Origin: Dyadobacter sp. CY261 | GTDB taxonomy: Bacteria > Bacteroidota > Bacteroidia > Cytophagales > Spirosomataceae | DNA length: 64,000 bases | Reading direction: 5' to 3' | Assembly: GCF_021440085.1 (NCBI RefSeq) | Contig: NZ_JAKCPW010000019.1 | Location: 35,743-99,742, forward strand | Part shown: positions 50,911-59,890 of the stretch, one piece after another | How the letters are laid out: the number at the start of each line of letters is the position of its first letter | Numbering within the stretch: position 1 is the first letter of the stretch | Translations under genes and position numbers: made by a program | Notes under the pieces: generated by a model | Seen by the model: the letters and a program-made list of their open reading frames with translations, nothing else | What the model was told of the DNA's origin: nothing | Databases searched by the model: none

Positions 50911-52272
50911 ATGGCACAAGAAGAACAAGCAGCCTTAAGTAAGGTTAAGGAACTTGTAACCGAGAAAGCTGCGCCACGTCCGCTTGCCCAGACATTACCT
51001 CAGCTGGCTAAATTCGGCGGATTCGATTTTATCAAGACCGTTATCGACGGAACAGAGAACATGGATCCGACGAAGAAGGCGCGGAAAGCTATGTTCCTGG
51101 AAGAGGAAGAGAATAAGGCGGATCGTAAAAAGCTTAAAATGCGCTTGCAGAGTATCCTCGATCTAGTAACATCCCACGATAATGCAGCTGATATGATTGC
51201 TGACGCAGAAGCCAAAGCGGCTTCGGCCAGCCAAACGCTTAAGGCGAACCTCCTTAACTGCCTCGAACAGACAGGGGACCTCGAAAAATCATATCGCTCG
51301 CTCGCACTTTTCTTCGAAAATACTGCCGAGGAAAAGGTTAAAAATCTGGTGCTTTTTGATGCGGGAAATGATATGACCACTGATATTGACGGTTTCAGCA
51401 ATCCCAGGGGCATCTTTGAGCAGGTGGCCAAGGAGTTACGCGATAACTACGATCGGTTTGACCTGGTCAATAACTACTCCCTTATCGTCATTCCGGGCTG
51501 GCTTAAAAAGAACGTTATTGTCGATAAATGGGCAGAGCTGGCGCACCAGAATAAGGTAATGCTGATCACCGATTACCGGCACCTGGATAGCGCGGAGGAT
51601 GTGGAGGCTGCATTTGACCGGGATAAACTGACCGGGTCGGACGCGCACAAGGCGCATGTGATGATGCCTTGCAACTGGATCATCGGGCGCGAGTCAAATA
51701 CGGATGTTGGCGAAACGGAGCATTTGTACGTACCGCCTTCCATGGCGCTCGCCGGATTGATCTGGGGGGGCAATATCGCCCAGCCGGTTGCGGGTTTGGC
51801 GCACGGAAAATTGAAAATGGCAAGCGGTACCAGGTTTATGATGCGTAAGAACGAAGTGGCCCAGCTGGAAAGCCGCGGACTCATTCCTCTGATCTATGAG
51901 TGGGGCAGGGTAGTGCCTCAGTCAGCGCGGACTTTATTCGATGGAGATAATGTAGGTATGCAAACGTATAGCGTAGTGCGTGTGTTTGACTGGGTAGGTA
52001 AAATCATGCAGGATTTCCTGAACCGACGGACGTTCGAAAATATTGATAACAAGATGCTGGCGGATATCCAGAAGCAGATATTACGGTTCCTCAGCTCTAT
52101 CGAAGGCCCGGGAAAGATCATCGAAGGTTACCGGAACTTATCCGTTAAACGCGATCCGCTTAAACCGACGCACATTCTCATCAATGTGGAGATGAAACCT
52201 TTCTTTCCAGCAAAAGTATTCAATATCAGTCTGACAGGAACGAAGGGAGACTGGGATTCAGAAGTTAAATAG
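50911..52272 (+). CDS. tssC: T6SS contractile sheath large subunit TssC
   Basis: 453 residues from ATG 50911. An N-terminal helix (EEQAALSKVKELV) of the kind bound by the ClpV N-domain, then FGGFDFIKTVIDGTENMDPTKKARK, NNYSLIVIPGWLKKNVIVDKWAEL, MMPCNWIIGRESNTDVGETEHLYVPPSMALAGLIWGGN and the C-terminal ILINVEMKPFFPAKVFNISLTG, which is the sheath handshake strand region. It builds the contractile sheath with TssB. Confidence 0.95.
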   Translation: MAQEEQAALSKVKELVTEKAAPRPLAQTLPQLAKFGGFDFIKTVIDGTENMDPTKKARKAMFLEEEENKADRKKLKMRLQSILDLVTSHDNAADMIADAEAKAASASQTLKANLLNCLEQTGDLEKSYRSLALFFENTAEEKVKNLVLFDAGNDMTTDIDGFSNPRGIFEQVAKELRDNYDRFDLVNNYSLIVIPGWLKKNVIVDKWAELAHQNKVMLITDYRHLDSAEDVEAAFDRDKLTGSDAHKAHVMMPCNWIIGRESNTDVGETEHLYVPPSMALAGLIWGGNIAQPVAGLAHGKLKMASGTRFMMRKNEVAQLESRGLIPLIYEWGRVVPQSARTLFDGDNVGMQTYSVVRVFDWVGKIMQDFLNRRTFENIDNKMLADIQKQILRFLSSIEGPGKIIEGYRNLSVKRDPLKPTHILINVEMKPFFPAKVFNISLTGTKGDWDSEVK

Positions 52273-52313
52273 TGATCATTTTTCAATAACAACAATTTAA
52301 AATTTATACAATC

Positions 52314-52721
52314 ATGGCACATAAGGCTACGCTTGAAATCGACAGTACAAAGTTTGAAGTGTTACATTGCTCGTATTCATTTCACCAGCATGTGAATCCT
52401 CACACCAACGAGACTACATCCGAAATTTTTGGTGGAAATATCGATCTGACGGTTGCTACCCGCAAAGACGATAAGATGGGAAACGGCACTAAAATTATTG
52501 AATTGATGCTCATGCCCCATCATGATAGTGCGACAGGTCAAATTGAATTCTTTAATCAAAAAGACGAGTCAATACGTCAAATCAAATTCAAAGATGCGGC
52601 GGTCGTCAATTTCAGCGAAACTTTTTCGCTTTCCGGTGACAATGCTGGAACGCAATCGTTTACCATATCTGCCAGGGATCTTGATATCAATGGGCAAACG
52701 TTGGTATTGAAGCGGCAGTAG
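52314..52721 (+). CDS. tssD: T6SS inner tube protein Hcp (TssD)
   Basis: 135 residues. Compact beta-barrel sequence of the subtype iii TssD type: KATLEIDSTKFEVLHCSYSFHQHVNPHTNETTSEIFGGNIDLTV, FFNQKDESIRQIKFKDAAVVNFSETFSLSGDN, FTISARDLDINGQTLVLKR. Rings of six stack to form the tube pushed out on contraction and carry small cargo. Gaps of 41 bp before and 79 bp after. Confidence 0.93.
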   Translation: MAHKATLEIDSTKFEVLHCSYSFHQHVNPHTNETTSEIFGGNIDLTVATRKDDKMGNGTKIIELMLMPHHDSATGQIEFFNQKDESIRQIKFKDAAVVNFSETFSLSGDNAGTQSFTISARDLDINGQTLVLKRQ

Positions 52722-52800
52722 GGTTTTTGTCGGGGGACTAGTGTTTTGAATGCTGGTTCCCTGTTGTAGGATTTTGTACTGTCGGATTCGCACAACAGTG

Positions 52801-53991
52801 ATGGCCAAAAAGAAAGAATTGCAAAAACAAATGCGGAGCGCTCGTGAGCTGAATTTTGATAGCCACGAATCAGTCAGCGCACAAGGTTCTAATCTGGATG
52901 AGCTGGTAATCTACGTAAACCAAACTCGGACACTGCCTGTTAAAAACAGGCATCCGGAAGTTGCAAGAGCCATGGAGGAGGCTCGGCTCGGAATGGCGGC
53001 AATTGAGGGTGAAGTCAGATTTTGGAGAATGATGGAAGAAGGGGCTGGGCTGGTGGTTACGGGATCAGGAATTGTTCTTGGGGCATTAGCTGCAACAGTT
53101 GTGGCTCCCGCTGGAGCCGTCCTTGGAGGCGCAGTGACTTTATCATTCCCACTCATTGCTGGTTCCGTCTTAGGAGCTCTCCAACTAGGTAGTGGTTTCG
53201 CAAAAATGTTTTATTTAACCATCAGTGATGATGAGATGCTTGAATGGATGGAAAATGATAAAACACTGAAGGCTGCCTACTTCGTAATAGATTTCGCAGG
53301 AGTAATTATTTCTATCGTAGGGATACTGCCGGCTCTCAAATCCGCTGTCTTAAATCTCGGCCCCAAATTGAGCCAGTTTCGAACATTTTTGGCAAATTCT
53401 AAGATTAATTGGGAAACGATTTGGAACATTAACCGTGAGATTCTTTTTCTCAAAAATGACCTTGCAAAAGGAATTAAAGAATTTAAAAATACCAAATTTC
53501 CAATAGGAGGTAATCGGCTAGCGCAAAGTGAAGCCCTCAAGGATCTAGGTGAGAAGGGTGCTAAGTTACGCAATTGCCTGAAGCAATATAAACAAGAGAT
53601 AAGAAAATGGGATGACCTTTATGTGTATAAAAAAGTCTTGGAAGATTTTCAAAAAGATCTTTTAGAGCCTTTAATGAAACTGTTGCAGGGCAAAGACACC
53701 ACAAAAATTTTAGAAACTTTTAAAGTTGCCTTTCTTGAAAAGAGAGATGATATTAGTAACCTAGTGACATTGGTTTCGCTTTACGCCAATGCAACTCCTG
53801 GTCACGGTATTGCAACCGGATCTTTGAGTGATATTAAGGAACTAGCGCCCAAAGTCATGAACAAAACGTCTCGTGAAAGTGAATTGACAGACGATTTCAA
53901 TGAACTAATGTATGAACTAAAATTGATTTTCGAGGAGATTCCAGAACCTTCATTAAAGGCAAGATATCTTGAAGCCACTGGAAAATTATGA
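52801..53991 (+). CDS. Candidate pore-forming T6SS effector
   Basis: 396 residues from ATG 52801. A basic/polar N-terminus without signal (MAKKKELQKQMRSARELNFD) is followed by a long Gly/Ala/Val-rich hydrophobic block at about 80-140 (GLVVTGSGIVLGALAATVV, GAVLGGAVTLSFPLIAGSVLG) and a second one near 158-185 (VIDFAGVIISIVGILPAL), then a 200-residue helical, Lys/Glu-rich C-terminal part. Hydrophobic hairpins inside an otherwise soluble protein, encoded between hcp and vgrG, are the hallmark of pore-forming T6SS effectors. No known domain is recognised. It looks AT-richer than its neighbours. No separate immunity gene is seen. Confidence 0.7.
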   Translation: MAKKKELQKQMRSARELNFDSHESVSAQGSNLDELVIYVNQTRTLPVKNRHPEVARAMEEARLGMAAIEGEVRFWRMMEEGAGLVVTGSGIVLGALAATVVAPAGAVLGGAVTLSFPLIAGSVLGALQLGSGFAKMFYLTISDDEMLEWMENDKTLKAAYFVIDFAGVIISIVGILPALKSAVLNLGPKLSQFRTFLANSKINWETIWNINREILFLKNDLAKGIKEFKNTKFPIGGNRLAQSEALKDLGEKGAKLRNCLKQYKQEIRKWDDLYVYKKVLEDFQKDLLEPLMKLLQGKDTTKILETFKVAFLEKRDDISNLVTLVSLYANATPGHGIATGSLSDIKELAPKVMNKTSRESELTDDFNELMYELKLIFEEIPEPSLKARYLEATGKL

Positions 53992-54104
53992 GCAAATTTT
54001 ATTAGTACCATCGTATCAACATTTGCGATCTAATGTTTAAAGCTCTGCATGAGTAATCAGATAATAAACAACAAAGTTTGCACTGAATATTTAACGTAGG
54101 ACTT

Positions 54105-55925
54105 ATGCCCTCAACCACCCAATACCTAGCCTCCGTCGAAATCACCATCAAAAGTCTGGTCATTAAACGGATTAGCAGCATTTCCATTAACCAGCCGTTT
54201 GATAATCACCATAGCTTTGAGGTCACTATTTCTCCGGATATGTTGCCGGAGAAGTCTTTGAAGGTGGATATTAAAAAGCTGGCGGAGCAAATGGTTGGAG
54301 AAGAGGTTGTTATTAACCTCAAACAAGGAGAGAAGCAGAAGGATGGGAGTATCAGCGAGAAGCAGAAATTGAATTTTAAAGGCTTTGTGTCGTCTGTCCG
54401 GTTGAGTAAAGGCACGAGTTCTTCCAATACCATTATTATTTCCGGGTTGAGCCCAACGGCGCTTTTGAGTGCCGGAAGGACAACCCGGTCTTTTACAGAA
54501 AAGAACCTCGATGCTATTGTCAATAAGGTGCTGAGTCCTTTTGGCAGTATGTCAAAGAAAATCGGCGCGACTTATGGTACTGCTATTCCATTTGTAACGC
54601 AATACGAAGAGGACAACTTTCACTTTTTACAGCGGTTGGCCGAGGATTATGGTGAATGGATGTTATACGATGGCGAAAACTTTATTTTCGGAAAAAATAA
54701 AAAGGGGCCGGACGGGGAGGTTGCATTAAAACATGGAGAGAATATCTTCGATATGCAATACAGTTTACGCGCTACACCCTTGAATCTCAAAGGATTTTAT
54801 TATGACTATTTTACCGATAAAACCTACCAAGCACCCTCTTCCGGGGAAAGTGTAGCGGGGCTGGGCTCCTATGCACAAATTGGGTTGGAAAAGTCGCAAA
54901 AGCTGTTTCAAGACGAACTGATTGAGATAGGATATCAGAATTTTCAGGACACCGCCCCGTTGGCAAAAGCGGTGAGGCTTAAAAAAAGTGAACAAGCCAA
55001 TAAGTTAGCTGTGCTAACAGGACGCACGCCCGAAATGCAGATCAAGCTGGGAGGGACAGTGAAGGTGACCGATACTTTTGTCAATGCCGAAAACAAATCT
55101 GAAGTAATCGATTACGGGGTTTTTGTGGTCACCAAACTCAGTCACTACCTGGATACCAGAGGTGTGTATCAATGCAATTTTGAAGCCCTGCCCAATAATA
55201 CCGATTTCGCTCCGGTGGATTATCGGATCATCCAACCCAATGCAGAGCCGCAGGCTGCCGTGGTCATGAAGGTTGACGATGAGAAAAGCATGGGTCGCGT
55301 GAAAGTGCAATTCCCCTGGCAGAAAGCGGATAATGAAATGACCCCCTGGATCCGGGTTGTCAATCCAATGGCAGGAAAAGAGCAAGGCTTTTACTTTATC
55401 CCAGAGGTTGGGGAAGTGGTTTTTGTGGATTTTGAGTTTGGTAATCCGGATATTCCATTTGTTACAGGCAGTATGTACCACGGTCAGGTTTTGCCGGGGA
55501 AAGACCTGTTTAACGAGAAAAACAACATCAAAGGGATTATTACCAGAGCGGGTAATCATATCATCATTGACGATACCGATGGAAAAGAGAAAATCCATAT
55601 TTATAATAAAGACAGTAAGAATGAGATCGAGCTGTCGATGGTGGGCGATACGAGTATAAGGGTAAAAAGTAACGGGACTATTTTTCTGGAAGCGGAAAAA
55701 AGCATTGAAATGAAAGCCCCAAAAATAAAAATGGAAGCCAGCGACGAACTGAATGTGAAAGCTGGTAAAACCCAGATTCAAAATGACCAGAGTATGGATA
55801 TCAGTGCAGGTTCCAGCGTGGATATCAAGGCATCGGCTTCGGGTACGTTCAAGGCTTCGGCAAGTCTGGATCTGGACGGCGGCGGCGCGGCCAGTTTGAA
55901 GGGGGCGATAGTTAAGATTAATTAA
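54105..55925 (+). CDS. tssI: T6SS spike protein VgrG (TssI)
   Basis: 606 residues. gp27-like base about 1-380 (IKSLVIKRISSISINQPFDNHHSFEVTISPD, FVTQYEEDNFHFLQRLAEDYGEWMLYDGE), gp5-type OB fold about 385-460 (AVVMKVDDEKSMGRVKVQFPWQKADNEMTPWIRV, GFYFIPEVGEVVFVDFEFGNPDIPFVTGSMYHG), and a beta-helix needle with short repeats to the end (MDISAGSSVDIKASASGTFKASASLDLDGGG). No C-terminal toxin extension, so effectors must bind it or be carried otherwise. It is followed 15 bp later by a candidate amidase effector. Confidence 0.96.
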   Translation: MPSTTQYLASVEITIKSLVIKRISSISINQPFDNHHSFEVTISPDMLPEKSLKVDIKKLAEQMVGEEVVINLKQGEKQKDGSISEKQKLNFKGFVSSVRLSKGTSSSNTIIISGLSPTALLSAGRTTRSFTEKNLDAIVNKVLSPFGSMSKKIGATYGTAIPFVTQYEEDNFHFLQRLAEDYGEWMLYDGENFIFGKNKKGPDGEVALKHGENIFDMQYSLRATPLNLKGFYYDYFTDKTYQAPSSGESVAGLGSYAQIGLEKSQKLFQDELIEIGYQNFQDTAPLAKAVRLKKSEQANKLAVLTGRTPEMQIKLGGTVKVTDTFVNAENKSEVIDYGVFVVTKLSHYLDTRGVYQCNFEALPNNTDFAPVDYRIIQPNAEPQAAVVMKVDDEKSMGRVKVQFPWQKADNEMTPWIRVVNPMAGKEQGFYFIPEVGEVVFVDFEFGNPDIPFVTGSMYHGQVLPGKDLFNEKNNIKGIITRAGNHIIIDDTDGKEKIHIYNKDSKNEIELSMVGDTSIRVKSNGTIFLEAEKSIEMKAPKIKMEASDELNVKAGKTQIQNDQSMDISAGSSVDIKASASGTFKASASLDLDGGGAASLKGAIVKIN

Positions 55926-55940
55926 TATCAACGTACAGTT

Positions 55941-56426
55941 ATGGCAACTTTCGAAGGAAATGAAATGAATTCGTGTCCCATTAAAATGTTTGATTTTTCA
56001 AATGCGGTGGTGGTTGTAGTATCGGGTGCAATTTTAAATCCATGCGGGCACATGTTGATCCAATTAGGTGCGGAGACTGCTTCCGATACAGTATATCTCC
56101 ATGTAGCGGGCGGCACTGGAAGTGGAGGAAGGGGTATAATGGAGGTATCAGGCATTAGAGCACGACCTAAATGGATGAACCAGGATGAATTTAAAAGGTA
56201 TCTAAAAGAGAACGAAAAAAAAGTCGAAAAACGAATTAAGTTAAACCTTAATAATCCTCAGGCAGCAATGTTAAAACTCGAACAGATGTTGTCTGTAAAA
56301 TGGACTTGGGGAATTCTTCCCAATAACTGTTCATCCTTTGTTGAAAAGATCATTTCGGCAGGAGGGGGTTCCGGAGGACTTTGGACCAATTGTCCTAATT
56401 GGGCGACACCAGGTGATTACGACTAA
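55941..56426 (+). CDS. Candidate permuted papain-like amidase effector
   Basis: 161 residues, no signal. His37 lies in NPCGHMLIQLG and Cys130 in LPNNCSSFVEKI: a His-before-Cys order with the N(N/C)C-S-FV helix as in circularly permuted NlpC/P60 or papain-like enzymes. Its location directly after vgrG (15 bp) and 1 bp before tssE is typical of a VgrG-linked effector. The probable target is peptidoglycan, or acyl/peptide bonds in the victim cell. The N-terminus, MATFEGNEMNSCPIKMFDFS, might dock to VgrG. No immunity gene is recognised. Confidence 0.65.
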   Translation: MATFEGNEMNSCPIKMFDFSNAVVVVVSGAILNPCGHMLIQLGAETASDTVYLHVAGGTGSGGRGIMEVSGIRARPKWMNQDEFKRYLKENEKKVEKRIKLNLNNPQAAMLKLEQMLSVKWTWGILPNNCSSFVEKIISAGGGSGGLWTNCPNWATPGDYD

Positions 56427-56427
56427 A

Positions 56428-57051
56428 ATGACCGACGATTTCTACCCCGTACCTCCCTCTTTCGGTGCGCTGATGAAAAGGCAGGGCTCCGAAAAGAGCT
56501 TTGTTGAAACTGTCAAACTGCTGGGATCTTACGAAGAAGTGGTCAGGAGATTCGGTGACGGGAAAAATCTGGAAGAATACCAGGTGATGAAGAAACTGAT
56601 GAAAGCAGTCAAATGCACCAGTTTCCGCGAGCTTCGCCAGCAGATGTTGTTTCGGGAATTCGTGGAATTTCTGATTGAAGATACGCTGATTCAGAAAATC
56701 AATATCAGTGAGTCGATCCACCAGAACATTGCGTTGTATTTAGCTACCGAACCAAAGAAATATTACTTCGATCCACAATACGGATGCATTGTTCACCACT
56801 ATGACTTCCGGCAATTAAATGATACGCCAAGCAAAGACCAGCTCAGACGTACCGTTTCAGAATATCTGCAAAAATTTGAAAAACGTATCAGCGTCAATAA
56901 CATCAGTGTCGATATCAATGACGTGCAGGAAGTAATGGATGGAGGTACACCACGCATTTGCCGTTACATCACCATTACCATCAGTAGTACGCTTGTGCAA
57001 ACGCTTGAAAAGCTGGACGATATGAAGTTCAGGCTTGTAAGATATTCCTGA
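56428..57051 (+). CDS. tssE: T6SS baseplate protein TssE (gp25-like)
   Basis: 207 residues from ATG 56428, 1 bp after the previous stop. The C-terminal gp25/lysozyme-like domain (about 85-205) has ESIHQNIALYLATEPKKYYFDPQYGCIVHHYDF and KFEKRISVNNISVDI. An N-terminal helical extension of about 80 residues makes it longer than proteobacterial TssE (~140-170). It starts sheath polymerisation at the baseplate. First of the baseplate block tssE-tssF-tssG. Confidence 0.88.
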   Translation: MTDDFYPVPPSFGALMKRQGSEKSFVETVKLLGSYEEVVRRFGDGKNLEEYQVMKKLMKAVKCTSFRELRQQMLFREFVEFLIEDTLIQKINISESIHQNIALYLATEPKKYYFDPQYGCIVHHYDFRQLNDTPSKDQLRRTVSEYLQKFEKRISVNNISVDINDVQEVMDGGTPRICRYITITISSTLVQTLEKLDDMKFRLVRYS

Positions 57052-57059
57052 GGACTGCT

Positions 57060-58877
57060 ATGTATACTGATCCGAAACGATATAAAACGCGCGAAAATAT
57101 CCGGAACGAGATGATCCGGGAGATTGCGCGTTTGTGGCAGTATGATGAAAGCGAACTGGCAGTTGAAGGTTTCGATCCTTTGGTGGGAATGCTGCTGGGT
57201 GCTTTTGCGACGGGGATCGAAGGTGTTTATCACGAACTCGATAATGCTGCCGGTCGCATCGTAGCCAGGTTGGCAAGCCTTCTCACACCAGAAGTATTAA
57301 CGGGCCCGCAGCCCGCCCACGCTGTGATGAAGGTAGGGATTGTGGACCCGGTTTTCGAAATAACGCCGGACCATTCCTTCAATTGCAGTGTCATGGGTAA
57401 AGAGATTTTCTTTAACCCGGCTGGACATTATGAATTGTATAAAGCCAGGGTCAGCACACTGATCATTCAAAGCCGGATCAGGGAAATGGGCAGCTCGCCC
57501 AAGGAGTATTTTATGAACGATTCTCTGCCGTTGGATGAAGCCTGGATCGGATTAAGCCTGGACGAGGATTTGGCGGAATTTCATAACCTGCCTTTTTTCT
57601 TCGACTGGCGAAATGATCCCAACCGCTTTCTGAATCTCGACCGCTTGTCAGGATTAAGGATGTTTTCGGAAACGGATGAACTGCGGGTAACGCCAGGGTT
57701 GGTCGGCAGCAGAGCGGGGGATTCAGCAGGGGCGGATGCCTATCCTGTAGAAACCCACGAGAGCATGGTTGCACGATATTACCGCAACAATTTTTTCAGT
57801 TTGAGCAGCCGGAAGTTATCTGGCAGTGAGGAAGTCCGGCTCACCAGAAGTAAATATCCTGCTGATATAACGAAACTGTTAAGTCCGGAGGATTTGGCCA
57901 AATATTTCCTGACCGATCTCTTTTGGATTAAAATCAAGTTTCCTGGTAGCATCACACCGGAAGCTGTTTCGCGGGTGTTGATTGATCTGAATGCTATTCC
58001 GGTAATGAACCGCCGGTCGGTTAGTCAGGCTTATGAATTGAAACCACTATTCAACGTTTTTCCGGTTCGGGTGGATCAGGGTGAGCAGTTTCTTGGGATG
58101 AGGGAAGTGGAAGCTCCTTCCGGGGCGTTGCTGTCAAACGTGCAGCAATTTAGCCGCGATAATGCGAACCAGTACCTGCTCAGGCAAAGAGGTGTTTCCC
58201 GTTTCGACGAGCGGGATGCAACAGATATGCTCACATATATGGTTGACCTGCTTCGAGACGAGAGCGCCGTTTTCAAGGCAATCGGACAAAGCGAGATCGA
58301 TACGGACGTAGAAGAGATCCGGAAAAGGTTGGAACGCATTACCAATGTGCTCGTTAAAGATAACTTTCCCAACTGGTTTCTGACTACCAAAACCGCCGAG
58401 AGAAGTGGAAGAATTATGTTGAGATATTGGTCGACCAGAGCGGAAGAGGCTAATAATATCGCATTCGGCATGAAACTTAACCGCGATCGGGGGAATGTCG
58501 CTTTTACGGACGATCAGGTGTTGCTGACCACCTCGCTGGGTGGAAGCCGGTCACTGCAGGGGGACGATTTTCTCCCAGTGTTTAAAAAGGCAATATTGAG
58601 CAGGGGGCGGCTGGTCACTTCTGAGGACTATAAAGCTGCCTGCTTTGCCGAATTAGGCGACAAAATCAAAAAGGTGGAGGTGAAAAAAGGCTTTTCGCTG
58701 GGTAACTATCCTTTTGAAGGCTTGCAGCCCGCGCTGGAGATAGCATTGACACCCAATCTTGAAAAGCCGCTAACCCCTGAACAATGGGACGAGCGGACCA
58801 AAAGGTTGAGCGTCATTTTCGAAGAACAGTCGTCGGGTATCTTGCCAATCAGTATTACAATTAACGGGGTCAGATAA
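57060..58877 (+). CDS. tssF: T6SS baseplate protein TssF
   Basis: 605 residues. The N-terminus contains ENIRNEMIREIARLWQYDESELAVEGFDPLVGMLLGAFATGIEGVYHELDNAAGRIVARLASLLTPE, the TssF signature of being followed by target-domain strands (QPAHAVMKVGIVDPVFEI). The C-terminal part, KAILSRGRLVTSEDYKAACFAELGDKIKKVEVKKGF, resembles gp6-type baseplate proteins. TssF pairs with TssG to make the baseplate wedge; tssG begins at the very next base. Confidence 0.9.
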   Translation: MYTDPKRYKTRENIRNEMIREIARLWQYDESELAVEGFDPLVGMLLGAFATGIEGVYHELDNAAGRIVARLASLLTPEVLTGPQPAHAVMKVGIVDPVFEITPDHSFNCSVMGKEIFFNPAGHYELYKARVSTLIIQSRIREMGSSPKEYFMNDSLPLDEAWIGLSLDEDLAEFHNLPFFFDWRNDPNRFLNLDRLSGLRMFSETDELRVTPGLVGSRAGDSAGADAYPVETHESMVARYYRNNFFSLSSRKLSGSEEVRLTRSKYPADITKLLSPEDLAKYFLTDLFWIKIKFPGSITPEAVSRVLIDLNAIPVMNRRSVSQAYELKPLFNVFPVRVDQGEQFLGMREVEAPSGALLSNVQQFSRDNANQYLLRQRGVSRFDERDATDMLTYMVDLLRDESAVFKAIGQSEIDTDVEEIRKRLERITNVLVKDNFPNWFLTTKTAERSGRIMLRYWSTRAEEANNIAFGMKLNRDRGNVAFTDDQVLLTTSLGGSRSLQGDDFLPVFKKAILSRGRLVTSEDYKAACFAELGDKIKKVEVKKGFSLGNYPFEGLQPALEIALTPNLEKPLTPEQWDERTKRLSVIFEEQSSGILPISITINGVR

Positions 58878-59855
58878 ATGAGCTTGAAAACAGATGATCT
58901 TGCGGAGCTGCTGGATCAAATGCCGGTAAAGCGTTTGAGGGCCGAACATATTCTGGGGGAACTGCTCGAAGCGGGGCTATGCAAAAGGGAGGACTTGGTC
59001 GTGGCGCCGGGAAGATCTTCCGCATACTTTTTCGAGCGAGATGTCAGCGGGGTTGAAGAGATTCTAAACCCGCTTGCCGGCAATTCCTGGTTCAGGGCAA
59101 ACATTCCCCGTGACGGTTTTTACGACATGCTGCCGGAAAGACTTTTTCACCGGCCAATAGGGCGGTTGAAAAATAGTGACGAATGGAGTGATATACGGGA
59201 AGAGGAAGTGAAGCAGGAGACGGACGCGAGACTGTTTTTCTCTCCGTTTGACAGCACTGTAAATCATCAGTTGATTCAGATCGCCCAATTTGAGAAGAAT
59301 GCATTGGCTGGTGACGATAAGCGGTTTTCAAGGGAATTCCTGCAAATCTTTTGGCCGGAGGTATCAGGGTTGGGGTTAACAGAAGAGCAAAAGGTGAGCC
59401 TGTTCCATTTGACGGTCATCGCACACCAGGTCGCCGGCAATTTGCGGCGCATGCAGGAATGTTTTAATAAGATGATGGCAGACCCTGTTGAACTGTATTT
59501 CGAAGATATTCAGTTTGAAGAGCCTGTTAGAAACGAATTCGCTGCAATGGGAGAGATGGTACTAGGTGTCGACGCGCTGTTGATCAGGGAGACATTCGTG
59601 AAAAGGAAAAGACTGAGGATCCAGGTCGGGCCATTATCGTATGAACAAATGAGCAAGTATTTCCCGGGATGTAGCGGCGAGCATTTGCTTCATTTTCTAT
59701 GCGGCCTGCTCGTTCCGGTTGAAATGGACTGGATCATCGACCTGGTGCCCGAAGTAGGGGGTAGCAAAGGAGAAGGCTCCGAAAATACGGTCGTTTCATT
59801 TACAATGGATGAAGCTGAACAAAATCCTGTGCTGGGTTTTACAACGGTACTGTAA
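58878..59855 (+). CDS. tssG: T6SS baseplate protein TssG
   Basis: 325 residues. It follows tssF with no gap. Features: FRANIPRDGFYDMLPERLFHRPIGRLKN, FFSPFDSTVNHQLIQIAQFEKN, and FVKRKRLRIQVGPLSYEQMSKYFPG, the last resembling TssG's GPL...Y..FLPG motif. It is part of the baseplate wedge and identified mainly by position and these motifs. Confidence 0.82.
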   Translation: MSLKTDDLAELLDQMPVKRLRAEHILGELLEAGLCKREDLVVAPGRSSAYFFERDVSGVEEILNPLAGNSWFRANIPRDGFYDMLPERLFHRPIGRLKNSDEWSDIREEEVKQETDARLFFSPFDSTVNHQLIQIAQFEKNALAGDDKRFSREFLQIFWPEVSGLGLTEEQKVSLFHLTVIAHQVAGNLRRMQECFNKMMADPVELYFEDIQFEEPVRNEFAAMGEMVLGVDALLIRETFVKRKRLRIQVGPLSYEQMSKYFPGCSGEHLLHFLCGLLVPVEMDWIIDLVPEVGGSKGEGSENTVVSFTMDEAEQNPVLGFTTVL

Positions 59856-59890
59856 TCAGCCGCGTGCATTTAACTAATAGAAATTCAAGT

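Noticed and set aside
55014..55931. Leftward 305-codon reading frame
   Set aside because: It is antisense to vgrG; its translation is rich in His and Ile and shows no domain.
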